64,000 bases of DNA from Ashinkailepas kermadecensis (lineage: Eukaryota; Arthropoda; Thecostraca; Neolepadidae): positions 482,739 through 546,738 of the forward strand of contig JAOTOM010004877.1 in assembly GCA_034440615.1 (NCBI GenBank). Reading direction: 5' to 3'. Each line of letters starts with the position of its first letter. Position 1 is the stretch's first letter. The notes under the pieces were generated by a model. It was not told the DNA's origin. It ran no database searches and was given only the letters and a program-made list of their open reading frames with translations. The position numbers and the translations under genes were made by a program. Shown one piece after another: positions 12,241 to 24,620 of this stretch.

Positions 12241-12700
12241 TGATTAGAAAATATATGGGCGTGATAGCACATGGTCGGTTGGTTCTTATATTTGTGCGAT
12301 ATGGTACTATGATGTATTCGAGCTTAATTCAGGCCCAGTGGAATCGAATTTCATAATTATGTGCAATGACAAGGGGTAGGAAGATGGGGGTTAGAGGAAG
12401 GCGATATCACGGAGTTGTAGAAATTGATGAACATATATAATGTTGTGGGGTGATTGATGTCTCAAGCGTTATGGAGCGAAATGTTATGAGAAATATACGG
12501 GAAAAAACCACGCCCATACCTGTACTGGTCACCAGACGTCCGAGGCCACTGCGCGCCAGACACCGCTATACTGTACAGTGCACACCACACACGCACGGGC
12601 TACCTGTATTGGCCACCACAGAAGTCCGAGGCTACTGCACTCCAAAATATACACCAAGGTCACTGGACTTGCCCCACATGCCAGTGTTACAGTCAGTGGC
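12241..12700. repeat. Intron segment with a copy of the exon-4 acceptor region
   Basis: Positions 12547-12590 (GCGCCAGACACCGCTATACT, GTACAGTGCACACCAC) closely match 7355-7400, just upstream of the DEAD-exon acceptor. Within 12520-12665 a ~76-bp unit is repeated twice (CCTGTACTGGTCACCA / CCTGTATTGGCCACCA). The rest is unassigned. Confidence 0.65.
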
Positions 12701-14175
12701 ACGGAGCGGGCCCCAGTAGACGACACGGAGCGGACCACGGTAGACGACACGAAGCGGACCACAGTAGGCACGGAGCGGACCACAGGAGACGACACGGAGT
12801 GGACCACAGTATACACGGAGCGGGCCCCAGTAGACGACACGGAGCGAGCCCCAGTAGACGACACGGAGCGGACCACAGTAGACACGGAGCGGGCCCCAGT
12901 AGACGACACGGAGCGGGCCCCAGTAGACGACACGGAGCGAGCCCCAGTAGACGACACGGAGCGGGCCCAAGTAGACGACACGGAGCGGACCACAGCAGAC
13001 GACACGGAGCGGACCACAGTAGACGACACGGAGCGAGCCCCAGTAGACGACACGGAGCGGGCCCCAGTAGACTACACGGAGCGGGTCCCAGTAGACGACA
13101 CGGAGCGGACCACGGTAGACGACACGAAGCGGACCACAGTAGACACTGAGCGGACCACAGGAGACGACACGGAGTGGACCACAGTATACACGGAGCGGGC
13201 CCCAGTAGACGACACGGAGCGAGCCCCAGTAGACGACACGGAGCGAGCCCCAGTAGACGACACGGAGCGAGCCCCAGTAGACACGGAGCGGGACCCAGTA
13301 GACGACACGGAGCGAGCCCCAGTAGACGACACGGAGCGGACCACAGTAGACACGGAGCGGACCCCAGTAGACGACACGGAGCGGGCCCCAGTAGACACGG
13401 AGCGGACCACAGTAGACGACACGGAGCGGACCCCGGTAGACGACACGGAGCGGGCCCCAGTAGACGACACGGAGCGGACCACAGTAGACGACACGGAGCG
13501 AGCCCCAGTAGACGACACGGAGCGGGCCCCAGTAGACACGGAGCGGACCACAGTAGACGACACGGAGCGGACCCCGGTAGACGACACGGAGCGGACCACA
13601 GTAGACACGGAGCGGACCACAGTAGACACGGAGCGAGCCCCAGTAGACACGGAGCGAGCCCCAGTAGACGACACGGAGCGAGCCCCAGTAGACGACACGA
13701 AGCGGACCACAGTAGACACGGAGCGGACCACAGTAGACACGGAGCGGACCACAGTAGACACGGAGCAAGCCCCAGTAGACGACACGGAGCGAGCCCCAGT
13801 AGACGACACGAAGCGGACCACAGGAGACACGGAGCGGACCACAATAGACACGGAGCGAGCCCCAGTAGACGACACGGAGCGGACCACAGTAGACGACACG
13901 GAGCGGACCACAGTAGACGACACGGAGCGGACCACAGTAGACGACACGGAGCGAGCCCCAGTAGACGACACGGAGCGGGCCCCAGTAGACGACACGGAGC
14001 GGACCACAGTAGACGACACGAAGCGGACCACAGTAGACGACACGGAGCGGGCCCCAGTAGACGACACGGAGCGGACCACAGTAGACGACACGGAGCGGAC
14101 CACAATAGACGACACGAAGCGGGCCCCAGTAGACGACACGAAGCTGACTACAGTAGACACGGAGCGGACAACAGA
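12701..14175. repeat. 24/21-bp coding-phase minisatellite, about 60 or more units
   Basis: Units of 24 bp (GACGACACGGAGCGGACCAC plus AGTA) or 21 bp (one GAC missing), with three main variants (CGGACCACAGTA, CGAGCCCCAGTA, CGGGCCCCAGTA). All unit lengths are multiples of three and contain no stop in any frame, so five or more long overlapping open frames (up to ~610 codons) result. The plus frame reads VDDTERAP / VDDTERTT. Higher-order copies exist: a block with GACACGAAGCGG, GGAGTGGACC and GTATACACGG occurs near 12745-12830 and again near 13115-13200. It ends 33 bp from the me31B exon-5 donor. I regard it as non-coding. Confidence 0.95.
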
Positions 14176-14208
14176 CTGCTCTCCACGACATGGTAGTGAA
14201 GTACGCAC

Positions 14209-14352
14209 CTTTCTGGTAGATCCGCATGATGTCGTCCTTGAGGACGGTCCCGCCGGTGGTAACCATCACCTTGGTCCCGAGGTGCTTTGCCAGTTCGATG
14301 CATATCTGACTAGTCTGCAAAGCCAGCTCTCGCGTTGGTACCATCACTAATG
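14209..14352 (-). CDS. me31B: DDX6/Me31B exon with motif Ia (PTRELALQ)
   Basis: A 144-bp minus-strand exon reading [20 protein letters not shown] (motif Ia), then VMVTTGGT and DDIMRIYQK. The acceptor is tttccAG|CATTAG; the donor is AGAAAG|GTGCGTAC. Phases match exon 6 (one base carried in) and exon 4 (one base carried out). Only about 33 bp of intron separates the donor from a 1.5-kb minisatellite. The exon frame stays open through the donor and across the whole array, so intron retention would yield a long repeat protein, not an early stop. Confidence 0.95.
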
Positions 14353-14493
14353 CTGGAAAAGAAGTAAGCGAGTCACCCACAGCAGCACACCGGAACATGG
14401 TGCTGTTATTGACAGCAATACTCACTGGGTGAATGTCTGGCGGAACCGCGAGCCCACACGGCCAATACCGCACGCATCGGGTCGCTTAGTTAG

Positions 14494-14552
14494 ACGTTAA
14501 CTACGGACGTTAACGCTAACGTTAACGCTAACGTTAGCTTAACACGCTAACC
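14494..14552. repeat. GTTAACGCTAAC short tandem repeat
   Basis: Repeats of ACGTTAACGCTA in the intron between the Ia and Q-motif exons. Confidence 0.75.
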
Positions 14553-14803
14553 TTGGACCGAACACAGGTTACTGAGGGAAGCTCGTTGGTCAGCTGACTG
14601 GTTATCTGGGCTTAGGAGAGCTCGAACTCATTGACCAGACGGCACAAATAAGGCAGTTTGGTGAGCCAGTAAATCACTACTTTGGGGTGGCACAAGATTA
14701 GTCCAGCACCAACGCCATCACCACCCGCACGAGCAAATCCGCTGTCCATCAGAAAGCTGAATATTTCGCGTGCTTCACAGCCCGTATGAGAGCCACGCGG
14801 CTA

Positions 14804-15285
14804 CTGGCCGACACATGGAACAGGGACACGCCATATCAAAGCCCCCCCTATCCCACTGCCAGTGTCGACTGGAGCTGGCCGACACATGGAACAGGGACAC
14901 GCCATATCAAAGTGCCCCCCCCATATCCCACAGCCAGTGTTGTCGACTGGAGCTGGCCGACACATGGAACAGGGACACGCCATATCAGAGTCCCCCCCCC
15001 ATCCCACAGCCAGTGTCGACTGGAGCTGGCCAGCACATGGAACAGGGACACGCCATATCAAAGTCCCCCCCCCATATCCCACAGCCAGTGTTGTCGAGTG
15101 GAGCTGGCCAGCATATGGAACAAGGACACGCCATATCAAAGTCCCCCCCCCCATATCCCACAGCCAGTGTTGTCGAGTGGAGCTGGCCAGCATATGGAAC
15201 AGGGACACGCCATATCAAAGTCCCCCCCACCCCATATCCCACAGCCAGTGTTGTCAACTGGAGCTGGCCAGCATATGGAACACTG
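14804..15285. repeat. Seven-copy 71-81-bp tandem array with poly-C tracts
   Basis: TGGAACAGGGACACGCCATA (with small variants) starts at 14816, 14887, 14965, 15038, 15116, 15195 and 15276. Spacing differences come mostly from C-tract length (5-9 C) and a TGT insertion. It is intronic in me31B. Long open frames across it are by-products of the repeat. Confidence 0.93.
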
Positions 15286-15386
15286 CCATGGCCTATCGAC
15301 ATCTTACACCGCACACACCGTCAGGGACGGGCGCAATGACCTAGAGGTCACTGTGTCCACCTCAGCCAGAGCGGAGGCGTGACGCT

Positions 15387-15474
15387 ACCTTGAATGGCGT
15401 ATGGGTGTTGTATTACCCATGCAGTTGATGCGCCCTTAAACTACAACAATTAACCAACTAACCTTGAATGGCGT
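15387..15474 (+). mobile_element. Short tailed insertion K (60 bp) at the me31B exon 6 donor
   Basis: Body 15401-15460 on the plus strand (antisense to me31B), between perfect ACCTTGAATGGCGT copies (15387-15400, 15461-15474). Reverse-complemented, that duplication is the last 12 exon bases plus the donor GT. The core has arms GGGTGT/GCGCCC, which pair as RNA with G-U wobbles, and the tail is ATTAACCAACTA. Confidence 0.92.
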
Positions 15475-15770
15475 CGATCTTGGGATCCACTTGACTGAGC
15501 ACGGGGATGCAGTAGGCGCCCGTTTTGCCGGTGCCGTTCTTGGCGCGCGCGATCAGATCACGTCCGCTGAGTGCCAGTGGGATCGACGCCTCCTGGATCG
15601 GAGACGGCTTCTCCCAGCCCTTCTCGAAAATACCCATCAGCAGCTCGCGCGACAGGCAGAAGTCCTCGAACTCATTGCCCTTGGTGGCTGTCACATCACT
15701 GGTCCGCACCCGCCGGTCGCGCTCCGGCACGTTCAGCTGAGACTTCCAGCCGCCATCCAGCTCCTGACCC
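15463..15770 (-). CDS. me31B: DDX6/Me31B exon with Q motif and motif I (Walker A)
   Basis: A 308-bp minus-strand exon reading [20 protein letters not shown], then [34 protein letters not shown] (Q motif) and [13 protein letters not shown] (motif I, AxxGTGKT). The acceptor is acctgcAG|GGGTCAG, so an upstream exon with the start codon must exist; I did not find it between 15.8 and 25.8 kb. The donor is CAAG|GTTAGT. Its GT lies inside a 14-bp target-site duplication of a short retroposed insertion (15401-15460). A second copy of the exon end plus GT sits 74 bp further into the intron. Confidence 0.94.
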
Positions 15771-18700
15771 CTGCAGGTCACACGCAGGATCAGACTGACG
15801 TCGACAACCCCGGCCCCACAGGGCTGCACAGGGGACAGCACAGCCTGGCATCCGTACACCACGTGTGAGGTTGGACTCCACACAGATGGCTGGAGACGTA
15901 TCCACTTCCATGGGGGTAACGTTAGCCGGTTAGAGACATTTCCCCCTCCCCAGTTTGTGAAAAGGCCTAATTTGAGCCCCGCAGTTTTGGGACATGTCTC
16001 CCAGTTTTTAGTGAGGACAAACTTGATGATCTCCAACTTTCATATGATTGTAATCCAAAACCTTTCTTTTATATTTTATCTATCCGCTATTGAAATCTGC
16101 TGACTGAACATATCCTTTGTTACATTTGGCATGATTTTCAAGCTCATAGTTAAAGCCCTACTTCACACACTGCGCTCTCCTTGCACGTTGAGTATGGCCT
16201 CGAACCAAGTAACCTTGTAAGCATAATTGAGGTGCGGTTGGTGCTACGATTGCTGGCACGGCATCCATCGACTTTGATCACTTACTTGCTTCGATGGGTG
16301 CAGGATTGGTGAGTCAGTTTGGCGTTTTCACGTGTAATCTGTGAAACCATGTGTTTCTGTGTAATCAGTATGTGAACTCCAGATGAACCGACCAACATTG
16401 ATACATTTTGTCAGCTGTTGAGCTTTGCAAAAACATATTGGTGACAACAAAGGTGTTTCGTGGCAACAAAGGAGTTTCTTGCCCTGATCTCCATTAAACG
16501 CCTAAAGGGGAGAGGCTCATCCTTCTGAACTAAAGGTGGGGTGGGTTCTGAACTGAACTAAAGTCGCCTCTTTTCAGGAGTTTGAGGCCAGCTTGGAACA
16601 GGGGCAGCGTTGGAAAAATGGCCATTTTTGGACATTTGGCCGTCCAAAGAATTATACACTCCCCCAAAAAATCCACTCCTTGCATTGCCAAATATCAGAT
16701 GAAGGGCTAATGCATAACGAGCAATCCCAGCTAGTCCTGTCACTATCAAATAGTGGTAATTGTTTGCATAGCCCACAGAGCAGCATGCTCTATGGGCTAC
16801 GTGGTGACCTATGGCTAGTAGTGAGAATGAGATCCACTGTAGTTCTAGTAATCTTCAACTTGTGCAACCATTTTGGGCCCTTGACACAACAACTTGGCAA
16901 TATCATTCAGAATATTGTACATTTGTTGTTTCAGGTGATCATCGGAGCTGCAGAAACATTCAAAGAGAATGCAAGGAGCAGAACAGAAGATGAGATTCCC
17001 ATGAGATTTGAAGAATGACATCTTGCCAGCATACAGAATGGAAGCCAAAATTGGGATCCAATACATACAGCCTTAACAACATTGAACATTATTAATATAA
17101 CGGTGCAAGTGTAATTGTTTGGTACAAGTGAATAAATAAACATCCGTGCCTTCATTCGTACATTTTCCATTGATTAAAAATGTCCTGACCAGAAGAATAC
17201 AAGGCCAAAACAAGAAAGATAACAGTAGCCCATACACAACTTGTGATTAGAGAGGCATGGAGGGAATACTTGTAATATCTTGGCAGGTGCAAGTCATGCT
17301 TGGCCACAGCATAGTTTTTATGAAGTGAGAGGCAAAAACAAAAACAAATGGTTCAGTGTAGGATGGGATGGGTGCACCCAACAATTTCATGAAACACTTT
17401 ATAAGTACACAATTAATGTGTATGATTGCATGTTTAGGTGCATTGAAGGGATGACAAACCCACAGGAGTAAAAATTAATGTATTCAGAACCTGAAAATAA
17501 GCAGTTCTATCCCCAACTCCAAAGCATTTGTCTGCTGAAAATGAATATTCCTTTAAAAAAAAATCACAACATTCTGTTCGAACAAGAACAAAACAATCAG
17601 AAAGCTTTGTCCATTCCAGGGCCACCAATGAATGAAGATCCTAGGTAGGTAGGCCACTGGGTGCATATGCACTTACATGGGGATTCAGATGTACCTAGGT
17701 AGGACTTTCCTACCTAGATTTGTACCTAAGTAGTAGGTATGTAGGTACGTCAGGAATTCAATTTCAACAACTCAATTGAGCCTAGTTGCTTACGTCGGCC
17801 GACGCCACACCACAGCAATTACTAGTCTCACTTCCCGCCACCCGGTCCATTAATTATCCAAATACCTGTATCCAACACACCGTAAAACTCACATTTAACA
17901 CAAGATACCATCTCTGGGCTTCCAAATACAAAACACGAAGTAATCTCTCGCAAATGAAGGAAGCCTCAATGCGCCGCTGGGCTAATAAAGGAAACTACCA
18001 CTTGCCGAGACGGCTTACACATTTACAAGCTTTTGGACGAAGGGAAATCCTGGCTCTCCAGCTCCCACTCTTTCGGGAGCTTTTTTAAACCACTGCAAGG
18101 AAAGACTATAAATACTTTAATTTTGAATGCTTCCTGAAAGATTGTGATGTTCTGCATCAACTGACTGACCAGAAAAGGTCAATTTATGAACTTTCAAGCA
18201 ATCTCAAGCAATACAAATAAAAGATATCTTAAATTTACGCGTTAAAATTACCCACAACCGTCCAAAACGTTCTCGAAACCGAGTCTTTGTGGCAAAATAG
18301 ACCCAGAGATCCAGAAATTTCAGTGTCATTAGATTTTATGACAGACATTGCCTCCGAACGCCACATATTTATGAAAATAGCATTGTTTATCCCACTCGCA
18401 CATCGAGTTTCTCCCATTCCGGAAGGATGGAAATTTGACTCCGCTCAATTGTCACTTAATGTGGCTCAGATCTTTCCTTTACTGTACTATTCCGCGCGTA
18501 CTTCTATTGTTGTTCGGTCGCGAAAGGCTAGGAGTGGTTTCGATTGTTCTTTTGTTTCTTTTGATCTGGTTAGAGTTCAAATTTCGAGAGAGAAAAAAAA
18601 GCTGGCGCTATAATGGCAATGACCGTGTTGTATTCACTGTAAGCGTGGGAACTTCCTGCTATTCTCGTTTGTCAAAGTCTGGAGTTATCTAGAGTCGCTG

Positions 18701-20260
18701 CGATGGTTTCATGGTGGTTTGATGCTGCCCCAACATACATAATGTAAACCTTTCTCTTTTACTTGCTGCCGTCATGCACTTTTTAGTATCCCCATGTGGA
18801 GGGCTGCCAGTGGACATAAGCCGTTTGTTTATCACACATTGTTGCTAGGTCAGTTTGTGTTTCGTTAGGGGCAAAATTTCTCAAATTTCCCCCACAACGA
18901 TTTTCATTATTTGGAAATAATTTCTCTTTAAAAGCAGTTTATGGGGTAAATTTGTCTTAAAAGGCGATTATTTATTTTTGAAGACAAAAAATCACAATTT
19001 CTTTTAATCCCCAAAAGTGCATTTGCACAAAAAATAAGTGGTCCCATCATCTTAGTCCTATTCATCAACATTGCATCGGAAAGATAAAGTCCATAAATTC
19101 ACAAAATGTGTTGAGCAAAAATCTACCAAAAGTTGCAGGGAAGTGCATATGGATAACGCCTATTGATGAGCTCCTTTGTATGACCTGTGTTCATGGCTTC
19201 ATGATGAAATGGTGTTCATAGTAGACCTGTGGCCTTTACCAGTTGGCAGTGCATGCTACTACCAGAAAACATGCATACTTTTAAAGTTGCACATCACCTA
19301 TAGCATGCAGTAAAAACAAAAAATTGGACCTAATGATGTTAAAAGAAAAAGTGATGTCAAAACAATTGTCATTACGTGTAGGTCTCCACTCAAATTTAAG
19401 AATTTCAGGGCACTGCAGCTTGAGAAGACACACTGCTCACCAAGTGGTGAGACAAAGGCACAATAGGTGGTTTTACAGCAGCAAGTTCCTCATTGACATG
19501 TAAATGACATCATTTTTGTTTTAATTAAAATATTACAGATATGAACTTAAATGTTTGTAATGCAGCATTTGACATTAATAAGTAAGTTGTTAAGCCAGTT
19601 GTTACAGTTTTAAAATAAACAACAAGAACTAATTGTTTGGCAGTAGACAGGAAATGATGGCAGATGGAGTGTTCTGGTGTAGTCTGAAATAAACCATTTT
19701 ATATTCCCAAACTCACGTGACAATTGAACAAATAAGTATGTGTACCAGCATCATACTTTTGAGCTGTGGTGTGATTCGTTGGTGTTAGCAAGTCAGGAGT
19801 GTCAGGTATAGATGTATAAAGTTGATAGACATGTATGAAGCATGCTTATGTGATCATTTCATTTATTGTTGCCCTGGAACAATTTTAATCATATTCCTTT
19901 CTAATTTAACCATAGCACTAATGTTATCTCGCAGCCATGCATTGAGCTCATAGACCTGAGTGCAGTTTACATGTGAACCAGCAAGTATACTATTTGCAGA
20001 TATTCACAAATATAAATATTTTTATTTTGGGGTATTAGTGTCCTTTGATATATTTTGAATGCTTCGTAAAATGTTCGAATTGGAAGTTTATAGAACTGAT
20101 TAAGACAATGAGGCCACTCATTTCCTGTGCAAATGTCACTTTTTTTTGGAGACAAAGTACTGAGTATCATATACACTGAGTCATAGCTCAGGAGCTGAGG
20201 AATCGTCTAATACCTGTGTCCTGTCCACAACAAGTACTGACGTCGGAGCATGGTGCGCTG
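15771..20260. other. No gene recognised; should contain the missing me31B 5' exon(s)
   Basis: AT-rich sequence with short unconvincing open frames. A cluster of TAGGTAGG/CCTACCTA motifs lies at 17640-17750. me31B exon 6 needs an upstream exon ending two bases into a codon, but I could not identify one here. Confidence 0.5.
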
Positions 20261-23200
20261 GTGGGAGTTATGCGTCTCTCGCTGTTCCTAACGGCCGCGC
20301 CGACGCACATCTGAGAGCTGAGAGCTTCAGTTTGAGTTTGAGTTGGCCTTTTGAAGCTGGAGGAGCCCCTGAGAAAGTTGGAAAGTCCATTCGAAGTTGG
20401 AGATGCTTCTTTAAGCTGGAGTCAAACCTTGAAGCTGGCGAAACCTCAAAGCTGGGGTACTTCCAACGTCGTGCGGCGACTTTTCGCTGCATGGGGTGCT
20501 TGTAGTTCGCCTTCACTTACATCTACAGATGGATGGCCCCTGGAAGGTTGAGTAGCGCTGGCACTTGGGGCCCCTGAGAGTTGCACAGCTTCTGAAAATC
20601 CGGAGAATTTGAGGGATTTCTAGGGGTAGGATTAGGACCATTTGTTGATCTATGGGGGCCTTTTCTGCCGTCGCCAAGCACCCTACCAGAAACACAAGAA
20701 AGGGTATAATTTTGGTATATTTTCCGATGACGACATTCTCATCCGACCTTAAATGCAGTATATAATATATAAAGCTAATGCATGCTCATTCATAGTTAAA
20801 TAGGAAAGATCGAGAGCGGAATTTGCGCTCAACTGTTCCTCCCTAGGGTAGTGCAAACAAGATGTTCCAATATACTGCTACCCTGCCAGGATATATACTG
20901 TATTATTTGTGAGCCATCGCGATCGGAGTCCAACGCCTGGTGATCAACAACGTCCAATAGCACTTCAACATAGGCCTAGCGCCAGCACAGGTCTCCCTGC
21001 CCCACAGGTTTGAACAGTGGGTTGGCAAGCCTTCAATAACATGGAATGTCCAACATTGATCCAGGGTTCAACCTCAGCTTCAGCTCATCGACACAGCAGC
21101 TTAAGCGTTCCTAGTCATTCGGCATCCTGATGTATCAGGAACTAAGTCCCGAGTCCTGACTAAGACCAGGTCTTCAGATGCTCAGAATTTCAGCTTCTTC
21201 ATGAAATTTTACCCCCGGGGAGAAATTATTGAGAGGAATTACAAAATGCGAAACAAGTAGTCCAGTGAACATGCCGACAGCGGCCCGCTGTCGGCTGTGA
21301 AGTGGAATGTTCGTCCATGTCGATATGCAGCCGACATGGGACCGTTAGTTATTTGGGATTCAAGGTGCGTCGACATGGGACGGATGTCGGAAAGATGTCG
21401 AGCTGCTGTCAGGACGCTACCGGTCCACTGTCGGCTGGGGAATGAAATGTCGGATAACGGCCCGACGTCGGCTGGGTACTATTGATATGGCGAACTCATC
21501 CAAACAGACGATATCCAAAACAGAGGCTAGTTTTCCGATGTCGGGCCGAAAGCGGCCGAACAATATCGAAAGTATCGTTTTACATCCCACAATTTTTTTT
21601 TTTTTTCGGGTCACCCCCCTCACCCCAAACACGTTTTGTTCACGTTTTGGGCACTCCCTACACATTGCACATTATCGCACAGCACTAAGTAGTGCACAAG
21701 TAGTAGTCAAACAACGATGGGATATAACAACGAAATAAACATCAGATGATGTGAACTTGTTTTTAAAACTTACACATTAGTAGGTCTGATGCGGCTCTTG
21801 TAGCTTCCTTAACGAGGGCTGAACATTTTATGATCACCATAGTGTCGAAGCTTATTTTCATGTAACGGCGCAATTTTACTTCAGAACATCTGGTGGTTAC
21901 TTGCAACACGTACTGAATGCCATCACACATGACAACGATTCAGCCTGACGATATTCGACCATGCTAACATCACAACAAGAAGCACAATTATGTTATATTT
22001 CCACCTGCAGAGCATCATTTATATAGACGTACAGTCGAACACATATTGCAAGCCACTCTTTGCTGTCGCAGTGCACGTAGGCTGTGCCAGGAAACATCAT
22101 TTTCACAACCTTCATTATTCACGTTTTTGAGACACTGCGCATGTGGACATTCCGTATGGGATACTGCTACACAATTGTCCATATGTTAGAAAAATGAAAG
22201 CAGAGCAAACGGTGTTTATTTGGCTTTGATAACCAAATCGTTACGAACGGCGTCGATGTCGAAGTTCGCCGAAGCTGAATTTTTTGGGGCAAACATGGAA
22301 TCTGGGGACGTAGACACCTTAGGAGTTGTCAAAATATTCTCGGAAATTCCGAAAAATGAAAACATTTTAACCTTTTACCTTTGCGCGATGGGTGAAATAG
22401 GACGTTTTCGGGCAGTTTGTGATTTTTGGTCACTGCAACACCTAGTAGGGCATCAAATCTGGAAATAAAAGCGCGGCAAACAGCTTGGATTTCCGGAAAT
22501 GGCATTTTGAGACAGTAAATATCAATTCACAGCTGATTTTAAGATGGCATCTGAGACGACTCGCCCTGGCCCAGCGCTTTGGTCGAGGATATCTTTTTTT
22601 TAGTCTATAAAACTTGTTTCTAACGAGTAAATTTGGAAATTCCATGTGCATTGAGAAATTTGTAGAGCTTTGAATATGGCATATTTCAGGGACTTCTCAA
22701 CAGGTACAGATAGCCAGCAGCCAATAGAACATATTTTCTTTGCTGGAAAGTCAATTTTGAGTACAAACATTTCCGCAAAATGAATTTTATGTATTTGCCG
22801 CTTTTGGCATGCTTCCTTCTTCAAAGCCTCTCAGAGTTCTGAATTTTGTTTGCATCAAGTTTCCCTTCGGTGTATCTTTTTCATTATTTTCATTTCTGAC
22901 GGGTTTTTGTGGAGATAAAAAATATTAAAAAATCTGAGATATTTAAAAAAGAAAATAGTTTCACAAATTTCAACTTGGGAATTTGACACAAAGCCTGGTA
23001 ATGTGAAGATGCTGTCGTTTTCAATAGGGCTTACCGATACTTCTGCAACATTGTTTTTGTTATCCGCTTTGTATGACTAAGAATCGACACAGTGACTATC
23101 ACAATTGCTTGTAGCGTTTACATACGTCGAACAAAAATTCACCACGTCCTCTTTCCACCAGGCGTTTTCGAAGACTGCTTCGTACACTGCTCCCGCTCTG

Positions 23201-24600
23201 CCAAGCCTGTTATCGTTTCCTTCCCGATGTCAACCCCTCTGTTGCTCGCAGGCATCAACGCCGGCGCCTTATCTCCCTCGGAACCGCCACCAGGCTGGAG
23301 AGTATTGAGCTATGTACGGATGGAGAGTACGGATATATGTACGAAGTACGGATGGGGTGGGAGGGAAGACATACGCGAGACAAACACCTTGGCTTTTATT
23401 TGCCTTTAACACATAGCCATCAGCAGTCCACAGAGACGCAGAGCTTTTTCTTCAGCACAAAATGGTAAAACTGCACTTGATCGCTGACAAAGTGATCTTT
23501 ACGTTTGTTATATGTACCTACCTATCGCGCCAGATGCAATATGTAGGTAATATAACCTGATTCAATAGGGCCGGGTTGCGTTTTTTTTCATGTTTGTTGT
23601 TATTCAATACATATCAGTTGTTCCGAAGTACAATTGCGTAGCTACGCATAAGTAAACCCATGAGTGACCTATCGGTAGCTAGTGACCTTGAAATTCGAGA
23701 TGTTTTTTAAGGGAAACTATAAGATCTACATTAAAAAGGCAGGAATGTTTTTTCTTAGAAAAACGTTTTCCAATCATATGTCTGTATGTCATTGTTCTAC
23801 TTCATGTAGCTTTCCAATGGAAAAGAGCTTACACGAAATCCGTCCTACCCGGAAAACGCAAAATCGCAGTTATCAAGAGAGAACGGCCATATCGGATATT
23901 TATAAGAAAACTTATTTTTGTTTGGTCAGCGAAATCATGCCCATTTTAATTTCCGCCGTCAAATTTGTCAATTTCGATGGGCTAGGGGTCACGGGGTCAC
24001 GAGGTCAAGTGTAGGAAATACTGATATTTTATGTCGGGAATGTTTCAGTTGATCCTTTTTCTTCTGAAATATATATGCTTTGCCACCATTTCCTCTTCTT
24101 ATTCATGAGATATCCATCGTCAAACCAACCCATGTTATTTGACCTAAAAATAATGCCGGAGGCTATAGATCAAAAACCGTTGGCCGAATCGGGACGAAAT
24201 TTGCACAGCCGTGTTCAGAGCCAAAGACAACCATGTGCACAAATTTTGATCTGAGTTAAAAAAAATTATGCGGTGAAGTGCATTGGTCGATCTGTCGTGG
24301 AACGCACCAGGTGTTACTCCAGTTCAGATGAAGCGGCCCGAAAGCCAGGATTCGAGCATGGAGCAATCAACTTATGCTGAGACTCAACCGATCACCTATG
24401 TGTAGAATATTTATTGAAAACTCCGGTCTGCTAGATGCCCGTGAATACACAGCATGACTGACAAGCATGCATAAACTAAGCAGCTGTGCGATGCTTGAAT
24501 TGCGCATTTGATTCAGAGCGCACTAACTAATGGAGTAGCTACGAACATCAAATTGGTAGCTGACGATGCCTAAAAACAAACTACGATGCACCAAAGATAA
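20261..24600. other. No gene recognised
   Basis: Contains a degenerate AAGCTGGAG/AAGTTGGAG repeat at 20353-20457. It also has an 11-bp hairpin at 21273-21295 (GCCGACAGCGG inverted) with related GTCGGCTGGGG motifs at 21430-21475, short insertion C, and a poly-T run near 21593. Nothing else is supportable. Confidence 0.5.
21332..21381 (-). mobile_element. Short tailed insertion C (28 bp) with 11-bp duplication
   Basis: Body 21343-21370 between CGACATGGGAC copies. Only the tail and the first part of the core remain (GTTAGTTATTTGGG, GGTGCG). This is the shortest member and a strongly 5'-truncated form. Confidence 0.7.
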
Positions 24601-24620
24601 AATAATGGAAAGTTGGTATA

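Noticed and set aside
12578..14473. Open frames of ~590 and ~613 codons over the minisatellite as genes
   Set aside because: They exist on both strands and in several frames because unit lengths are multiples of three and stop-free. No non-repeat domain belongs to them except the me31B exon-5 part.
14595..14640. A thirteenth short tailed insertion (GGTTATCTGGGCTTAGG...)
   Set aside because: It resembles the family tail but no flanking duplication could be found, so it is left out of the count.
12701..15285. CRISPR-like array
   Set aside because: Units are contiguous without unique spacers, and the window is eukaryotic.
15387..15474. Short insertions as introners (elements that create introns)
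   Set aside because: Copy K supplies a donor-like GTTAGT, but the elements have no matching AG acceptor end, and all other copies lie outside coding sequence.
16593..17471. Possible transposase-like plus-strand frames
   Set aside because: Weak amino-acid composition resemblance only; no catalytic motif seen.
17786..18613. Possible decayed gene (overlapping plus-strand frames of ~100 codons)
   Set aside because: No recognisable domain, frames broken, no splice structure that joins them.
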